From positions 1-64,000 of the forward strand of contig NZ_JAELUC010000006.1 in assembly GCF_016429155.1 (NCBI RefSeq): a stretch of 64,000 nucleotides of DNA. The letters run 5' to 3'. The position numbers and the translations under genes are program-made. The stretch comes from Pedobacter sp. ASV12 (GTDB taxonomy: Bacteria > Bacteroidota > Bacteroidia > Sphingobacteriales > Sphingobacteriaceae). The number at the start of each line of letters is the position of its first letter. Positions within the stretch are counted from its first letter, which is position 1. The notes beneath the pieces were generated by a model that was not told where the DNA came from, made no database searches, and saw nothing but the letters and a program-made list of their open reading frames with translations. Positions 1 to 8,335 of this stretch are shown here, one piece after another.

Positions 1-41
1 TGAATAAGGACGGTCAGGTAAAACAATACAAGAAATCTTAA
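1..41 (+). CDS. C-terminal tail of a gene upstream of ccmF (partial)
   Basis: Twelve codons are visible, ending with lysine-rich residues (QVKQYKKS) and a TAA at 39-41. The last base of the stop is the first base of the ccmF ATG (TAATG), so the two genes are translationally coupled. A CcmE-type heme chaperone is the usual neighbour of ccmF, but too little is present to identify it; that name is inference from context only. Confidence 0.4.
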   Translation, partial: NKDGQVKQYKKS

Positions 42-2515
42 TGGACATACAATTTATTGGAGAGAATCTCCTGCCTGGCAAAATCGGCCAATTTTTTATT
101 GTGCTGGCGTTTGCCTCTTCGTTGCTCTCTGCAATTGCATATTTCTTTGCGGTTAAAAACAAGGACCTTCAGGACAAATCTTGGGCCAAAATAGGCCGTA
201 TTGCTTTCTTAACCAACTTGGTGAGCATAATCGGCATCGGTTCGATTTTATTCTACCTGATTTTAAATCATTACTACGAGTATAATTACGTTTATCAGCA
301 CTCTTCTAAAACCCTGCCGGTTTATTACATCATCTCGGCATTCTGGGAAGGACAGGAGGGCAGTTTCTGGCTTTGGGCTTTTTGGCAGTCTATTTTGGGT
401 GCCATCCTGATTTGGAAGGCCAGAACCTGGGAAAATGGCGTAATGACCGTGGTGGCTTTTTCGCAGGCCTTATTAACATCTATGCTGTTGGGCGTAGAGG
501 TTTTTGGACAACGCTTTGGCAGTTCGCCTTTTATCTTGCTGAGAGAGGCCAAAAACCTGAAGGAATTTGCGCCAATGGTTTTCAACGATCCAGAAAACTA
601 TAAAAACTATTTGAAGTTTATCACCGACGGCAACGGCTTAAATCCGTTGTTGCAGAACTATTGGATGGTGATCCACCCGCCAACCTTGTTCTTAGGCTTT
701 GCCAGTATGGTGGTTCCTTTCGCCTATGGCATTGCTGCCCTTTGGCAAAGACGCTATAAAGAATGGGTTAAACCCGTATTGCCATGGACTTTGTTTGCCG
801 TTATGATTTTGGGAACAGGTATCATTATGGGGTCATTCTGGGCTTATGAGGCACTCAATTTTGGTGGTTTTTGGGCTTGGGATCCGGTAGAAAATGCTTC
901 TATCATTCCTTGGCTAACCTTGATTGCAGGCGTGCACGTACTCATTGCCTATAAAAATACCGGACATGCCTTTTTTACGGCCATGGTATTGATTTTGGTG
1001 AGTTTCTTGCTGGTGCTCTACGCCTCGTTCTTAACCCGTAGTGGCATTTTGGGCGATACTTCGGTACACTCGTTTACCGATCTGGGCATGTTTGGCCACC
1101 TGATTGCCTACAATGTCATTTTCTTGGTTATCGCAGTTTATTTTGTGGTTACCCGCTGGAAAGAATTGCCAATTACGCATAAAGACGAAGAAACCTATTC
1201 TCGCGAGTTTTGGATGTTCATCGGTGCATTGGTGCTTACCGTTGCCTGTTTGCAGATTATTTTTACCACCTCAGTACCTGTATTTAACAGGGCTTTCGGA
1301 ACCAATTTTGCACCGCCTAAAGTTGGAGCTATCCAATATTATAATCAATGGCAGGCACCTTTTGCCGTATTGATTACCCTGATTTCGGGCTTTTCGCAGT
1401 TCTTAAAATACAAACGTACCGATCCCCGCAAATTTTACAGTAGTTTAATTTCATCATTTGTATTTTCTTTGGTCATTACCGGAGGCTTTGTGTGGCTAAC
1501 CCATGTTTATACCAACTTGATGTATGTGTTGCTTACCTTTAGCTGTGTTTTTGCCGTGCTTTCCAATGCCAGGATTTTATCCGGCGCATTTGTAGGCAAA
1601 GGCAGCAAGCTTATCGGTTCGGCCATTGCGCATATTGGCTTTGCCATTTTGCTATTGGGTGCGTTGGTGGCCGCGGCTACCAGTAAGCCGATTTCGGTTA
1701 ATGAAGCTAAGTTTATTCCGGTTAGGGATTTTGAAAAAAACCAGAAGCCAGGTGAAAACATCATGCTGTATAAGAACGAGCCTAAGAAAATGGGCGAATA
1801 CACCGTTACTTACATCAGCGATACGACCATAGCGCCTAATACCTATTATAGAATTAACTTCAAAAAAATCGACGAAAAAACCGGAAAGGTTAAAGAAGAT
1901 TTCGATTTGAACCCGAATATCCAAGAGAATGGCAAGATGGGAATGGTTGCTTCGCCAGATACCAAGCATTACCTGACCACCGACATTTATACGCACATTA
2001 CCAGTGCCGCCGAGAAGAAATCAGAGCATGGCGAACACGAAGGCCATTCTGAAGACGAAAACTACAAGGCGCCCCGCATTGTAACCTTGGGCGTTAACGA
2101 TACGCTACATATCAATGGTGCTATACTTACCGTAAAACCAATCAACAGTAATCCGGTAGTCAAAGACCTGACCATTGCCCCTGGCGATTTGGCTATTGGC
2201 CTGCCTTTAGAAATTAATGTAAGTGGCAAAGTGTATAAAACCGAGCCGTTGTTTATGGTGAAAGGCAACAATACGTTCGATTTTGCCAGAAAAGTAGACG
2301 AATTGGGCTTGAGGTTCAGGTTTACCAAAGTATTGCCAGACCAAGGCAAGTTCGAACTGATGGTTTACGAAAAACCGCAACAGGCCAAAGATTGGCTGGT
2401 ATTCAAATCAATCGAATTCCCTTACATCAATTTGTACTGGGTAGGTACCATCGTCATGGTCATCGGCTTCCTGATTTCTATCTTTAGGAGAAAGAAGGAG
2501 CTGAAAGCCAACTAA
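41..2515 (+). CDS. ccmF: cytochrome c assembly protein, CcmF/CcsA family heme lyase
   Basis: Polytopic membrane protein of 824 residues that, by family, ligates heme to apocytochrome c on the periplasmic side. The tryptophan-rich heme-handling motif is seen around residues 274-292 (FGGFWAWDPVEN followed by ASIIPWL), and an HPP histidine lies near residue 211 (MVIHPPTLFLGF). The N-terminal part has many membrane segments. A soluble region of about 200 residues near 560-790 contains a His/Glu-rich patch (EHGEHEGHSEDE), and a last membrane helix is followed by a basic tail (RRKKE). Length is somewhat above the proteobacterial CcmF (about 650), as is common in Bacteroidota. The start overlaps the preceding stop by one base, implying a ccm operon entering from the left edge. 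Confidence 0.88.
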   Translation: MDIQFIGENLLPGKIGQFFIVLAFASSLLSAIAYFFAVKNKDLQDKSWAKIGRIAFLTNLVSIIGIGSILFYLILNHYYEYNYVYQHSSKTLPVYYIISAFWEGQEGSFWLWAFWQSILGAILIWKARTWENGVMTVVAFSQALLTSMLLGVEVFGQRFGSSPFILLREAKNLKEFAPMVFNDPENYKNYLKFITDGNGLNPLLQNYWMVIHPPTLFLGFASMVVPFAYGIAALWQRRYKEWVKPVLPWTLFAVMILGTGIIMGSFWAYEALNFGGFWAWDPVENASIIPWLTLIAGVHVLIAYKNTGHAFFTAMVLILVSFLLVLYASFLTRSGILGDTSVHSFTDLGMFGHLIAYNVIFLVIAVYFVVTRWKELPITHKDEETYSREFWMFIGALVLTVACLQIIFTTSVPVFNRAFGTNFAPPKVGAIQYYNQWQAPFAVLITLISGFSQFLKYKRTDPRKFYSSLISSFVFSLVITGGFVWLTHVYTNLMYVLLTFSCVFAVLSNARILSGAFVGKGSKLIGSAIAHIGFAILLLGALVAAATSKPISVNEAKFIPVRDFEKNQKPGENIMLYKNEPKKMGEYTVTYISDTTIAPNTYYRINFKKIDEKTGKVKEDFDLNPNIQENGKMGMVASPDTKHYLTTDIYTHITSAAEKKSEHGEHEGHSEDENYKAPRIVTLGVNDTLHINGAILTVKPINSNPVVKDLTIAPGDLAIGLPLEINVSGKVYKTEPLFMVKGNNTFDFARKVDELGLRFRFTKVLPDQGKFELMVYEKPQQAKDWLVFKSIEFPYINLYWVGTIVMVIGFLISIFRRKKELKAN

Positions 2516-2547
2516 CAACCACCATCATGGGTTTGCAATTGTAGTCA

Positions 2548-2586
2548 TCATGCAGCTCATGATACTTTTTAAAACGAGCTGCATGA
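2548..2586 (+). promoter_or_regulatory. 11-bp perfect inverted repeat containing the start codon of the next gene
   Basis: TCATGCAGCTC at 2548-2558 is exactly complementary to GAGCTGCATGA at 2576-2586, with a 17-base loop. The ATG of the DUF2520 gene (2583-2585) lies in the right arm, so the hairpin would hide the start codon in RNA. No U-tract follows, so it is not an ordinary terminator. A role in translation control is inference. Confidence 0.55.
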
Positions 2587-3347
2587 AAATTGTAATTATA
2601 GGTTCCGGAAATGTTGCTACGCACCTGGCCATCGCTTTAAAAGAGGTCGGCCTGCATGTGGCTCAGGTTTGGTCTTATCATTACACCAATGCCGTTCAAT
2701 TGGCCCATCTAGTAAATGCGCAACCCATTGCCAAGCTCGACGAAGTTGATCCACAAGCTGCGCTTTGCTTAATCGCTGTTAAAGACGATGCCGTAGCAGG
2801 CATTGCCGAGCAGCTGGCCGGTTTTAAGGGACTGGTTGCCCATACCTGCGGAGCGGTGCCGATGGACGTATTCGCCGGCAAATTTTCAAGCTACGGCGTA
2901 TTTTATCCTTTACAGACCTTCTCAAAAAGCAAGACTTTAAATTTTGCCGATATTCCGTTATGTCTCGAAGCCAATAGCGAAGCTTCGATGCAACTGTTGA
3001 AGCAGGTAGCCGTTAAACTGAGCAAGCGTGTATTGGAGGTAGGCAGCGATAAGCGAAAAATCCTGCATTTGGCTGCCGTTTTTGCCTGCAATTTTACCAA
3101 CCATCTTTATGCCTTGGGCGAACAGCTTTTGGAAGCCAACGGATTGGAGTTTGATATCCTGCGTCCGTTAATTAATGAAACAGCCGCCAAGGTGCAGCAT
3201 GCTTCGCCTTTGGCCGTACAAACCGGGCCTGCCATCAGAAACGACGAACAGACCTTAAAAGCGCATCAGGAGCTCCTGGTGCAACATCCACATTTGTTAG
3301 CAATCTATAGAACATTAAGTGAGAGCATTAAAAAAACAAAATCATAG
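2583..3347 (+). CDS. DUF2520 / Rossmann-fold oxidoreductase-like protein
   Basis: 254-residue cytoplasmic protein. The N-terminus carries a dinucleotide-binding beta-alpha-beta motif (IIGSGNVATHLAIAL, residues 3-17), as in F420- or NADP-dependent oxidoreductases; the C-terminal half (about residues 125-250) is the helical DUF2520 region. An ATG 33 bases upstream (2550) is in frame, but the MKIVIIGSGN start at 2583 matches where the fold begins and is preferred. Substrate is unknown for the family. It follows ccmF at 67 bases and is probably read from the same transcript, with the hairpin over its start as a possible brake. Confidence 0.8.
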   Translation: MKIVIIGSGNVATHLAIALKEVGLHVAQVWSYHYTNAVQLAHLVNAQPIAKLDEVDPQAALCLIAVKDDAVAGIAEQLAGFKGLVAHTCGAVPMDVFAGKFSSYGVFYPLQTFSKSKTLNFADIPLCLEANSEASMQLLKQVAVKLSKRVLEVGSDKRKILHLAAVFACNFTNHLYALGEQLLEANGLEFDILRPLINETAAKVQHASPLAVQTGPAIRNDEQTLKAHQELLVQHPHLLAIYRTLSESIKKTKS

Positions 3348-3369
3348 CGCGATTGCGGTTTCAGCTCCT

Positions 3370-3377
3370 TACTTTTG
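3370..3377 (+). promoter_or_regulatory. candidate Bacteroidota -7 box for fdx
   Basis: TACTTTTG fits TAnnTTTG and lies 10 bases before the fdx ATG. A TTG at 3353-3355 is closer (14 bases) than the usual 17-20, so the assignment is tentative. Confidence 0.4.
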
Positions 3378-3387
3378 CAATTAAATT

Positions 3388-3720
3388 ATGAGTATTTTTA
3401 AATTAAAGATAAATTTTGAAGAAGAAGGCAAAGAACCAGTTGAATTGCCTATCGCAACCGGAGAAGACGTTTTAGATGTTGTGCTCGACAATGGAATAGA
3501 GCTGCAGCATAACTGCGGCGGCGTTTGTGGCTGCAGCACCTGCCATATCTACGTAAACAAGGGCATGGACAACATCCAGGAAATTTCAGACAAGGAGGAA
3601 GACTTTATTGATAGGGCAGTTAGGCCAAAAATTACATCGAGATTGGCTTGCCAATGCGTGGTGATTGACGGCGATCTAGAAATTACCATCCCCGACCAAT
3701 CAGGATTTTTGGGACACTAA
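3388..3720 (+). CDS. fdx: 2Fe-2S ferredoxin, ISC/adrenodoxin type
   Basis: 110-residue soluble electron carrier. Cluster ligands follow the adrenodoxin/ISC ferredoxin spacing: Cys43, Cys49, Cys52 and Cys88 (CX5CX2C then X35 and C, in SRLACQC). Additional cysteines are at 47 and 90. ISC ferredoxins supply electrons for Fe-S cluster assembly. The gene lies 68 bases before iscX, which supports an assembly role rather than a general redox role. Confidence 0.9.
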   Translation: MSIFKLKINFEEEGKEPVELPIATGEDVLDVVLDNGIELQHNCGGVCGCSTCHIYVNKGMDNIQEISDKEEDFIDRAVRPKITSRLACQCVVIDGDLEITIPDQSGFLGH

Positions 3721-3788
3721 GCGACTAATAATTACAGACTAACGATTGAAGATTTAAGCTTCCAACATTAATATTTACGACTATAACT
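3721..3788 (+). repeat. degenerate heptamer-periodic spacer between fdx and iscX
   Basis: The gap can be cut into ten consecutive 7-base units from the fdx stop to the iscX start, for example GCGACTA, ATAATTA, CAGACTA, ACGATTG, AAGATTT. The sixth base is T in nine of ten units, and the fourth is mostly A. It is a weaker member of the family described in the findings. Confidence 0.45.
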
Positions 3789-4031
3789 ATGAACAGCGAT
3801 AAATTTGCATTGCCCATATACTGGAAAGACCACGAAGACATAGCCCAAGAGCTTTATGAGAAATTTGGCGATGAATTTGGCGAAGCCAGGATTTACCGTA
3901 TCCGTTTTACCGAATTGATCGAATGGGTATTGGAATTGCCCAACTTTAAAGGAACCCGCGAAGAATGCAACGAAGGACATTTGGAGCAGATCCAGTCGGC
4001 CTGGGTTTACGAGTGGAGAGATAACCAGTAA
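3789..4031 (+). CDS. iscX: Fe-S assembly protein IscX
   Basis: 80-residue acidic protein covering the whole IscX/YfhJ family length. The family core is present: the start LPIYWKDHEDIAQEL, the conserved FGDEFGEARIYRIRFTEL segment, and the end AWVYEWRDNQ. IscX binds the cysteine desulfurase IscS and acts as an iron-dependent regulator of cluster assembly in better studied bacteria. Its linkage to fdx is the typical ISC arrangement, although the remaining isc genes are absent from this stretch. Confidence 0.92.
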   Translation: MNSDKFALPIYWKDHEDIAQELYEKFGDEFGEARIYRIRFTELIEWVLELPNFKGTREECNEGHLEQIQSAWVYEWRDNQ

Positions 4032-4139
4032 TTAAATGCTCAGTTACGAGTTTTCAGTTGCAGGTACTTTAAGATATGATGGCCCTTACAACTTATGACC
4101 CAAAACTCATAACCTATAACTCACAACCTACAACTCAAA
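4032..4139 (+). repeat. inverted heptamer array upstream of the KdsC-like gene
   Basis: The right half (4084-4139) is eight consecutive 7-base units: CCTTACA, ACTTATG, ACCCAAA, ACTCATA, ACCTATA, ACTCACA, ACCTACA, ACTCAAA, giving consensus ACYYAYA. The last base of the last unit is the A of the next gene's ATG. The left half (about 4041-4066, words such as GTTACGAG and TTTTCAGTTG) is of complementary type, so the RNA could form a long imperfect hairpin. Confidence 0.8.
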
Positions 4140-4666
4140 TGTTTCTAGAGAACCTTAAAAATATCACCACCTTTGTTTTTGATGTTGATGGCGTTTTGAC
4201 CGATGGAACCGTAATTGCCACCGAATCGGGTGAGCTTTTGCGTTCTTTTAACATCAAAGATGGCTATGCGCTGCAATTGGCAGCTAAAAAAGGCTATAAG
4301 ATCTGCATCATCTCTGGAGGCAAAGGTCTGGCTATGCAGCAACGTTTTGAAGGCTTGGGCGTAGCCGAAGTGTTTTTGGGGGTGGGCGACAAGGTAGAAG
4401 TATTCCAGAATTACTTAAAGCAGCATTGCATTAAACCCGAACAAGTGCTGTACATGGGCGATGACATGCCCGATCATGAAGTGATGCAGCTGGTGGGCAT
4501 TGCTACCTGCCCCATAGATGCCGTAGACGAAATCAAACAAATCTCGCATTACATCTCTCCCAAAAAGGGAGGCGAAGCTGCCGTAAGGGATGTTATTGAA
4601 AAAGTGCTGAAAGTACAGCACAATTGGCATGGCCCCAAACCTTCGGCTTCCGATTCGAGCAAATAA
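4139..4666 (+). CDS. kdsC: KdsC-like HAD phosphatase (3-deoxy-manno-octulosonate 8-phosphate phosphatase)
   Basis: 175-residue HAD-superfamily phosphatase without a cap domain, the size typical of KdsC (170-190). The nucleophile motif FDVDGVLTDG has Asp15 and Asp17; the motif II region is IISGG, and the Mg-binding motif IV is MGDDMPD. KdsC releases phosphate from KDO-8-P in inner-core LPS synthesis. The start at 4139 is used because family homology begins there; an in-frame ATG at 4076 would translate the heptamer array and is rejected. Assignment to KdsC rather than another C0-type HAD enzyme rests on motif context. Confidence 0.85.
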   Translation: MFLENLKNITTFVFDVDGVLTDGTVIATESGELLRSFNIKDGYALQLAAKKGYKICIISGGKGLAMQQRFEGLGVAEVFLGVGDKVEVFQNYLKQHCIKPEQVLYMGDDMPDHEVMQLVGIATCPIDAVDEIKQISHYISPKKGGEAAVRDVIEKVLKVQHNWHGPKPSASDSSK

Positions 4667-4775
4667 AATTTTATTTCTTTGTGTTTTAAGGAGTTGAATT
4701 TGCAACAATTAAGTTACTGCATTGCGATTAAACTTTGTAATAGATTTATGTTCTAACAAAGCATAAACAACATAT

Positions 4776-4792
4776 GGGCTGATCAATAGCCC
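4776..4792 (+). promoter_or_regulatory. small hairpin in the 5' region of the next gene
   Basis: GGGCT and AGCCC (5 bp, 7-base loop) lie 28 bases before the ATG at 4820 in an A-rich leader. The role is unknown. Confidence 0.3.
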
Positions 4793-4819
4793 CAAAACAA
4801 TTAAAACAAAAACAAAAAC

Positions 4820-5230
4820 ATGAAAAAATTAGTAATGATTTGCGGGTTATTATTCAGTGTAGTAACTTTTGCTCAGGCACAACAAGGCGGAGGACAGGGT
4901 GGTCAAAGACGTATGATGGCTACCCCAGAAGACAGGGTAAAACAATTGGACGAGAAAGTTAAATTAACCGACGACCAAAAAACAAAAGCTACTGCTGTTT
5001 ATACCGAAGCTTTAGAGGCTCAGAAAAAAATGCGCGAAGAAATGCAAGGTGGCGGCGACAGACAAGCCATGATGGAAAAAATGCAAAAAATGACTGCCGA
5101 AACCGATACCAAAATCAATGCATTCTTAACCGAAGATCAGAAAAAAGCTTACAAAGCTTGGCAAGACGAAGTTAAAGCAGCCAGAGAGAAAATGATGAAA
5201 GAAAGACAGCAAGGTGGTGGCGGTAAATAA
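4820..5230 (+). CDS. secreted helical protein, Spy/DUF4890-like
   Basis: 136 residues with a clear signal peptide (MKKLVMICGLLFSVVTFAQA, cleavage near residue 20). Glycine/glutamine-rich stretches are found at both ends of the mature part. The middle is two amphipathic helices rich in Lys, Glu, Gln and Met, each led by the LTxDQKxK type motif (KLTDDQKTKA and FLTEDQKKAY). This layout resembles periplasmic Spy/CpxP-like proteins and Bacteroidota DUF4890 proteins. Its function is unknown; a chaperone role is only an analogy. The gene stands alone and is closed by a strong terminator. Confidence 0.75.
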   Translation: MKKLVMICGLLFSVVTFAQAQQGGGQGGQRRMMATPEDRVKQLDEKVKLTDDQKTKATAVYTEALEAQKKMREEMQGGGDRQAMMEKMQKMTAETDTKINAFLTEDQKKAYKAWQDEVKAAREKMMKERQQGGGGK

Positions 5231-5248
5231 TTGAACCACAGTATTTAC

Positions 5249-5284
5249 AACAACAAAAGCGGCATAATGGCCGCTTTTGTTGTT
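5249..5284 (+). terminator. strong intrinsic terminator
   Basis: A perfect 15-bp stem, AACAACAAAAGCGGC (5249-5263) with its exact complement at 5270-5284, has a 6-base loop and a T-rich flank. It is symmetrical enough to work on both strands. Confidence 0.9.
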
Positions 5285-5327
5285 TAATGGCCATGTATTT
5301 TGCTATTTTAGCGCAAATTTACCGCAG

Positions 5328-5900
5328 ATGTACAAACAGCAGCAAAAGATCATTCTGGCTTCCAAATCGCCACGCAGGCAAGAGCTGATGCACTTGATGG
5401 GCCTCGATTTTACCGTAGAACTTAAGGAGGTTGACGAAAGCTATCCAGCCGAGCTAAGTCCGGCCGAAATTGCTGTTTACATTGCTACACAAAAAGCCAA
5501 TGCCTTTGGTGCGGTGCCCGGCCAGATCGTCGTAACAGCAGATACCATCGTAGCCATTAACGGCGAGATTTTGGGCAAGCCCAAGGATCGTGCACAGGCT
5601 CAGGAAATGTTGCAAAAACTGTCTGGTTCAAGACACGAGGTGTATACCGGTGTCAGCATCATCAGCGAAAAGGGCCTGCAGTCTTTTTACGACCTTACCG
5701 AAGTTTATTGCCGGCAAAGCACCAGCGAAGAAATCGATTTCTATATCGATAATTTTAAACCCTTCGACAAGGCCGGGAGCTATGGCATCCAAGATTGGTA
5801 TGGCGTGGCTGTGGTACAACGAATTGAAGGATCATACACTAATGTAATGGGGTTGCCTACAGAGAAACTCTACCGGGAGTTAGCCAAATTGGGAGTTTAG
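5328..5900 (+). CDS. maf: Maf family nucleoside triphosphate pyrophosphatase
   Basis: 190 residues, full length for Maf/YhdE proteins, which hydrolyse dTTP/UTP or modified nucleotides to the monophosphate. The signature SKSPRRQEL is at residues 12-20, followed by the conserved VVTADTIV and GKP segments and the AGSYGIQ motif near the C-terminus. The start at 5328 is chosen because the family begins a few residues before the LASKSPRR motif; an in-frame ATG at 5277 lies inside the preceding terminator stem and is rejected. Confidence 0.93.
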   Translation: MYKQQQKIILASKSPRRQELMHLMGLDFTVELKEVDESYPAELSPAEIAVYIATQKANAFGAVPGQIVVTADTIVAINGEILGKPKDRAQAQEMLQKLSGSRHEVYTGVSIISEKGLQSFYDLTEVYCRQSTSEEIDFYIDNFKPFDKAGSYGIQDWYGVAVVQRIEGSYTNVMGLPTEKLYRELAKLGV

Positions 5901-5968
5901 GCAGTAGAGAAACCAGTATTGATCATAGGCAAAAAGCAATGCGATTAAAAAGCACGAGCCTATTAAGG

Positions 5969-6877
5969 CTATTGATTCGATAAGGAAGCTAAAACGCCCA
6001 TTTTTAAATCATAGGTTGATAGCTTCAGATTCGCAATGCCTAGCTCGTCTATCACATAATTGGTCAATATACAGGCCATCACGATCATATCTACCCGCAA
6101 AGGGATCAGCCCTGGCATATCGGCTCTTTCTTGGTGCGTTGCTCCAATAAGCTGATTCGCAAGCTTACGGTAGGCTTCCAAAGAAATGGTTGCCGTTGCC
6201 GTTTGATCGATGTCAATTGCCGGATCGATCATGCCTGCGAAGGTTTCGAAGGCACCTGCCGAACCAATCAGGGTTTGGGGGTTGTGCGCTTGGCAAATGG
6301 CTTTCAGCTCCCCAAGTTTATCGGCTAAATGGACTAAAATAAGCTGCTTGTCGTGTTCGTTAATGGGATCTGATTTAAAGAAACGTTGCATGAGGCGGGC
6401 GGCGCCAATATTGTAGCTCTTTTTCCAGATGACCTCTTCATTATTGCAGAGGATGAATTCGGTACTGCCACCGCCAATATCCATAACCAACGATTTGCCT
6501 GCGATGGCTCCGCTCCACTTTACCCCTTCATAAATGTAGGCGGCTTCCTGTTCACCGTCAATGATTTCGATGTGGATGCCTGCCTTTATTCTGGCTTCGT
6601 TTACAAATTCGGCTCCGTTTTGGGCACTGCGGACGCCAGAAGTAGCCACGGCCTTGATCTGGCTTACCTCAAACTGATCGGCTATAGCCTTGAACTCTTT
6701 TAAACAGGCAATGCCCCTTTCAAAAGCGGCCGGAATAATCAGGTTGGCTTTGGTAATGTCTTCGCCTAATTTAACAGGCTTATTGGTTTTGAAAACAACT
6801 TCCGGTCGGTTGCCGTTGTTCTCGGCAATGATCAAATGGAAGGTGTTTGTACCCAGGTCGATAACGGCTATTTTCAT
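5969..6877 (-). CDS. Ppx/GppA family phosphatase (exopolyphosphatase-like)
   Basis: 302-residue ASKHA-fold enzyme. The phosphate-1 motif is IDLGTNTFHLIIAE at residues 6-19, and the second nucleotide-binding motif is MDIGGGSTEFI near residue 140. This is the short form (no C-terminal HD domain), as is common in Bacteroidota. The family cleaves inorganic polyphosphate and/or pppGpp, and the short form does not tell which. The convergent maf gene ends 68 bases away, with no structure seen in that gap. Confidence 0.88.
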   Translation of the reverse strand: MKIAVIDLGTNTFHLIIAENNGNRPEVVFKTNKPVKLGEDITKANLIIPAAFERGIACLKEFKAIADQFEVSQIKAVATSGVRSAQNGAEFVNEARIKAGIHIEIIDGEQEAAYIYEGVKWSGAIAGKSLVMDIGGGSTEFILCNNEEVIWKKSYNIGAARLMQRFFKSDPINEHDKQLILVHLADKLGELKAICQAHNPQTLIGSAGAFETFAGMIDPAIDIDQTATATISLEAYRKLANQLIGATHQERADMPGLIPLRVDMIVMACILTNYVIDELGIANLKLSTYDLKMGVLASLSNQ

Positions 6878-6940
6878 CTACACAGCAATATTGGGCTAAT
6901 TTAACAATATGTGCCGGCAATTTCGATGGCTAAAGGCATA

Positions 6941-6976
6941 AAAACAAAGAGCGCCGATTCTTTGAACCGGCGCTCT
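6941..6976 (-). terminator. terminator of the ABC-2 exporter operon
   Basis: AGAGCGCCG (6948-6956) pairs with CGGCGCTCT (6968-6976), a 9-bp GC-rich stem. Read on the minus strand, it is followed by a T-rich tract (complement of 6941-6947). It lies 22 bases past the stop of the permease gene. Confidence 0.88.
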
Positions 6977-6997
6977 CTGCAAACCAAACGAATGGGC

Positions 6998-8335
6998 TTA
7001 GTTTCTATAGGTAAACCACTTGAACATTTCCTTAAAGGTGGTTTTTTTGCCATACATTAAAATACCTACGCGATAAATCCGGCTGGCTATCCAAACGGTG
7101 CCTATAAATCCTACCACCAAAATAGCCATCGACAGGATAAGCTCCCAATTCGATACGCCATAAGGCATGCGTACTACCATGGCAATAGGCGAGGTAAATG
7201 GAATCATCGAAAGCCAGAAAGCCACGTTGCCGTAGGGATCGTTGGTAACTACGCTCAGTGAAAGGGCGTAGCCCAAGAGCAGGGGCAGCATGACGGGCAT
7301 CATAAACTGCTGGGTTTCGGTTTCGCTGTCTACAGCCGAGCCAATAGCGGCGTAGAGCGCGCTGTAAAACAGGTAGCCTCCCAAAAAGAAGAAAATGAAT
7401 ACCGATACAATCTTGCCAAAATCAAGTCCTGCCAGGCTTTTCTGTACGTCGGCCATTGGCCCTTGTGCGGCCGCCACGCTGGCGGCTTGCGTACCTGTAG
7501 AAATCTGGCTATTGCTTTGTGCAGAGGCTGCGATTTTTTTTACATCTTCCTTGTTTACAAAAACGCTTACGGCAATGGTACTGATGGTAAAAGTAAGTAC
7601 GATCCATAAAACAAACTGCGTAAGGCCTACCAAGGCAATGCCGACAATCTTGCCCATCATGAGCTGAAAAGGCTTAACCGACGAAATCATGACTTCGATA
7701 ATTCTGCTGGTTTTTTCTTCAATTACGCCACGCATTACCTGCACGCCATAAAGCATAATGAACATGAACATGAGCACGCCGGCAATAAAGGCAATAACCG
7801 TGCTCGCGCCGGCGCTTGATTCTTCTTCTTGGCCGGTTTCGGCGATTTTTTTGGTCGAAATATCAACAGAAGTTTTCAGCTGGTCTAAATCGCTTTGCGC
7901 AATGCCCGATTCTTTCAGTTTCTGGTTGCGTATCAATTCTTCGATATCGCCCGAAATGCGGTTGCTTAACGATAAACCCGCTTGCTTGGCGCCAAACAGT
8001 TCGATGTTCTTTGGCTCTTTTAAGCTAAATTCGGGCAGGTAGAGGATATAGTCGTAGTCTGAGTTTTTGAGCGATTTCTTCATCTGTTCCAGCGACTTGT
8101 TCTCGTACACATAGCTAATGTTTTTGTCGCTCGCCAGTTTCTCGGTCAGTGTTTTGTTTTGGCTGATAACGGCAACTTTATCATGTGTATCGCTGATGCC
8201 TTTATACGTAAAATAACCGATGAGGCCATAAATGCCTGCAATAAGCAGGGGAGTGAGAAAGGTCATGAGGATGAACGACTTTTTCTTTACCCTCGACAAA
8301 TATTCTCTGCGTATGATGAGTAGAACCTTATTCAT
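6998..8335 (-). CDS. ABC-2 type transporter permease
   Basis: 445-residue integral membrane subunit. There is one N-terminal membrane helix (about residues 20-42), a large extracytoplasmic domain (about 45-175), then five or so C-terminal helices from residue 180 onward. This is the layout of NatB/YhaP-type sodium or drug exporters. The interrupted loop near 255-300 is rich in Ser/Ala/Gln. Its start overlaps the end of the ATPase gene by 8 bases, so both subunits are made together. Substrate cannot be told from sequence; Na+ efflux is one possibility. Confidence 0.87.
   Translation of the reverse strand: MNKVLLIIRREYLSRVKKKSFILMTFLTPLLIAGIYGLIGYFTYKGISDTHDKVAVISQNKTLTEKLASDKNISYVYENKSLEQMKKSLKNSDYDYILYLPEFSLKEPKNIELFGAKQAGLSLSNRISGDIEELIRNQKLKESGIAQSDLDQLKTSVDISTKKIAETGQEEESSAGASTVIAFIAGVLMFMFIMLYGVQVMRGVIEEKTSRIIEVMISSVKPFQLMMGKIVGIALVGLTQFVLWIVLTFTISTIAVSVFVNKEDVKKIAASAQSNSQISTGTQAASVAAAQGPMADVQKSLAGLDFGKIVSVFIFFFLGGYLFYSALYAAIGSAVDSETETQQFMMPVMLPLLLGYALSLSVVTNDPYGNVAFWLSMIPFTSPIAMVVRMPYGVSNWELILSMAILVVGFIGTVWIASRIYRVGILMYGKKTTFKEMFKWFTYRN

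Noticed and set aside
4076-4138. Earlier ATG for the KdsC-like gene
   Set aside because: It would translate the heptamer array into a Thr/Tyr-rich tail not found at the start of this family.
5277-5327. Earlier ATG for maf
   Set aside because: It lies in the stem of the strong terminator, and the family begins just before the SKSPRR motif.
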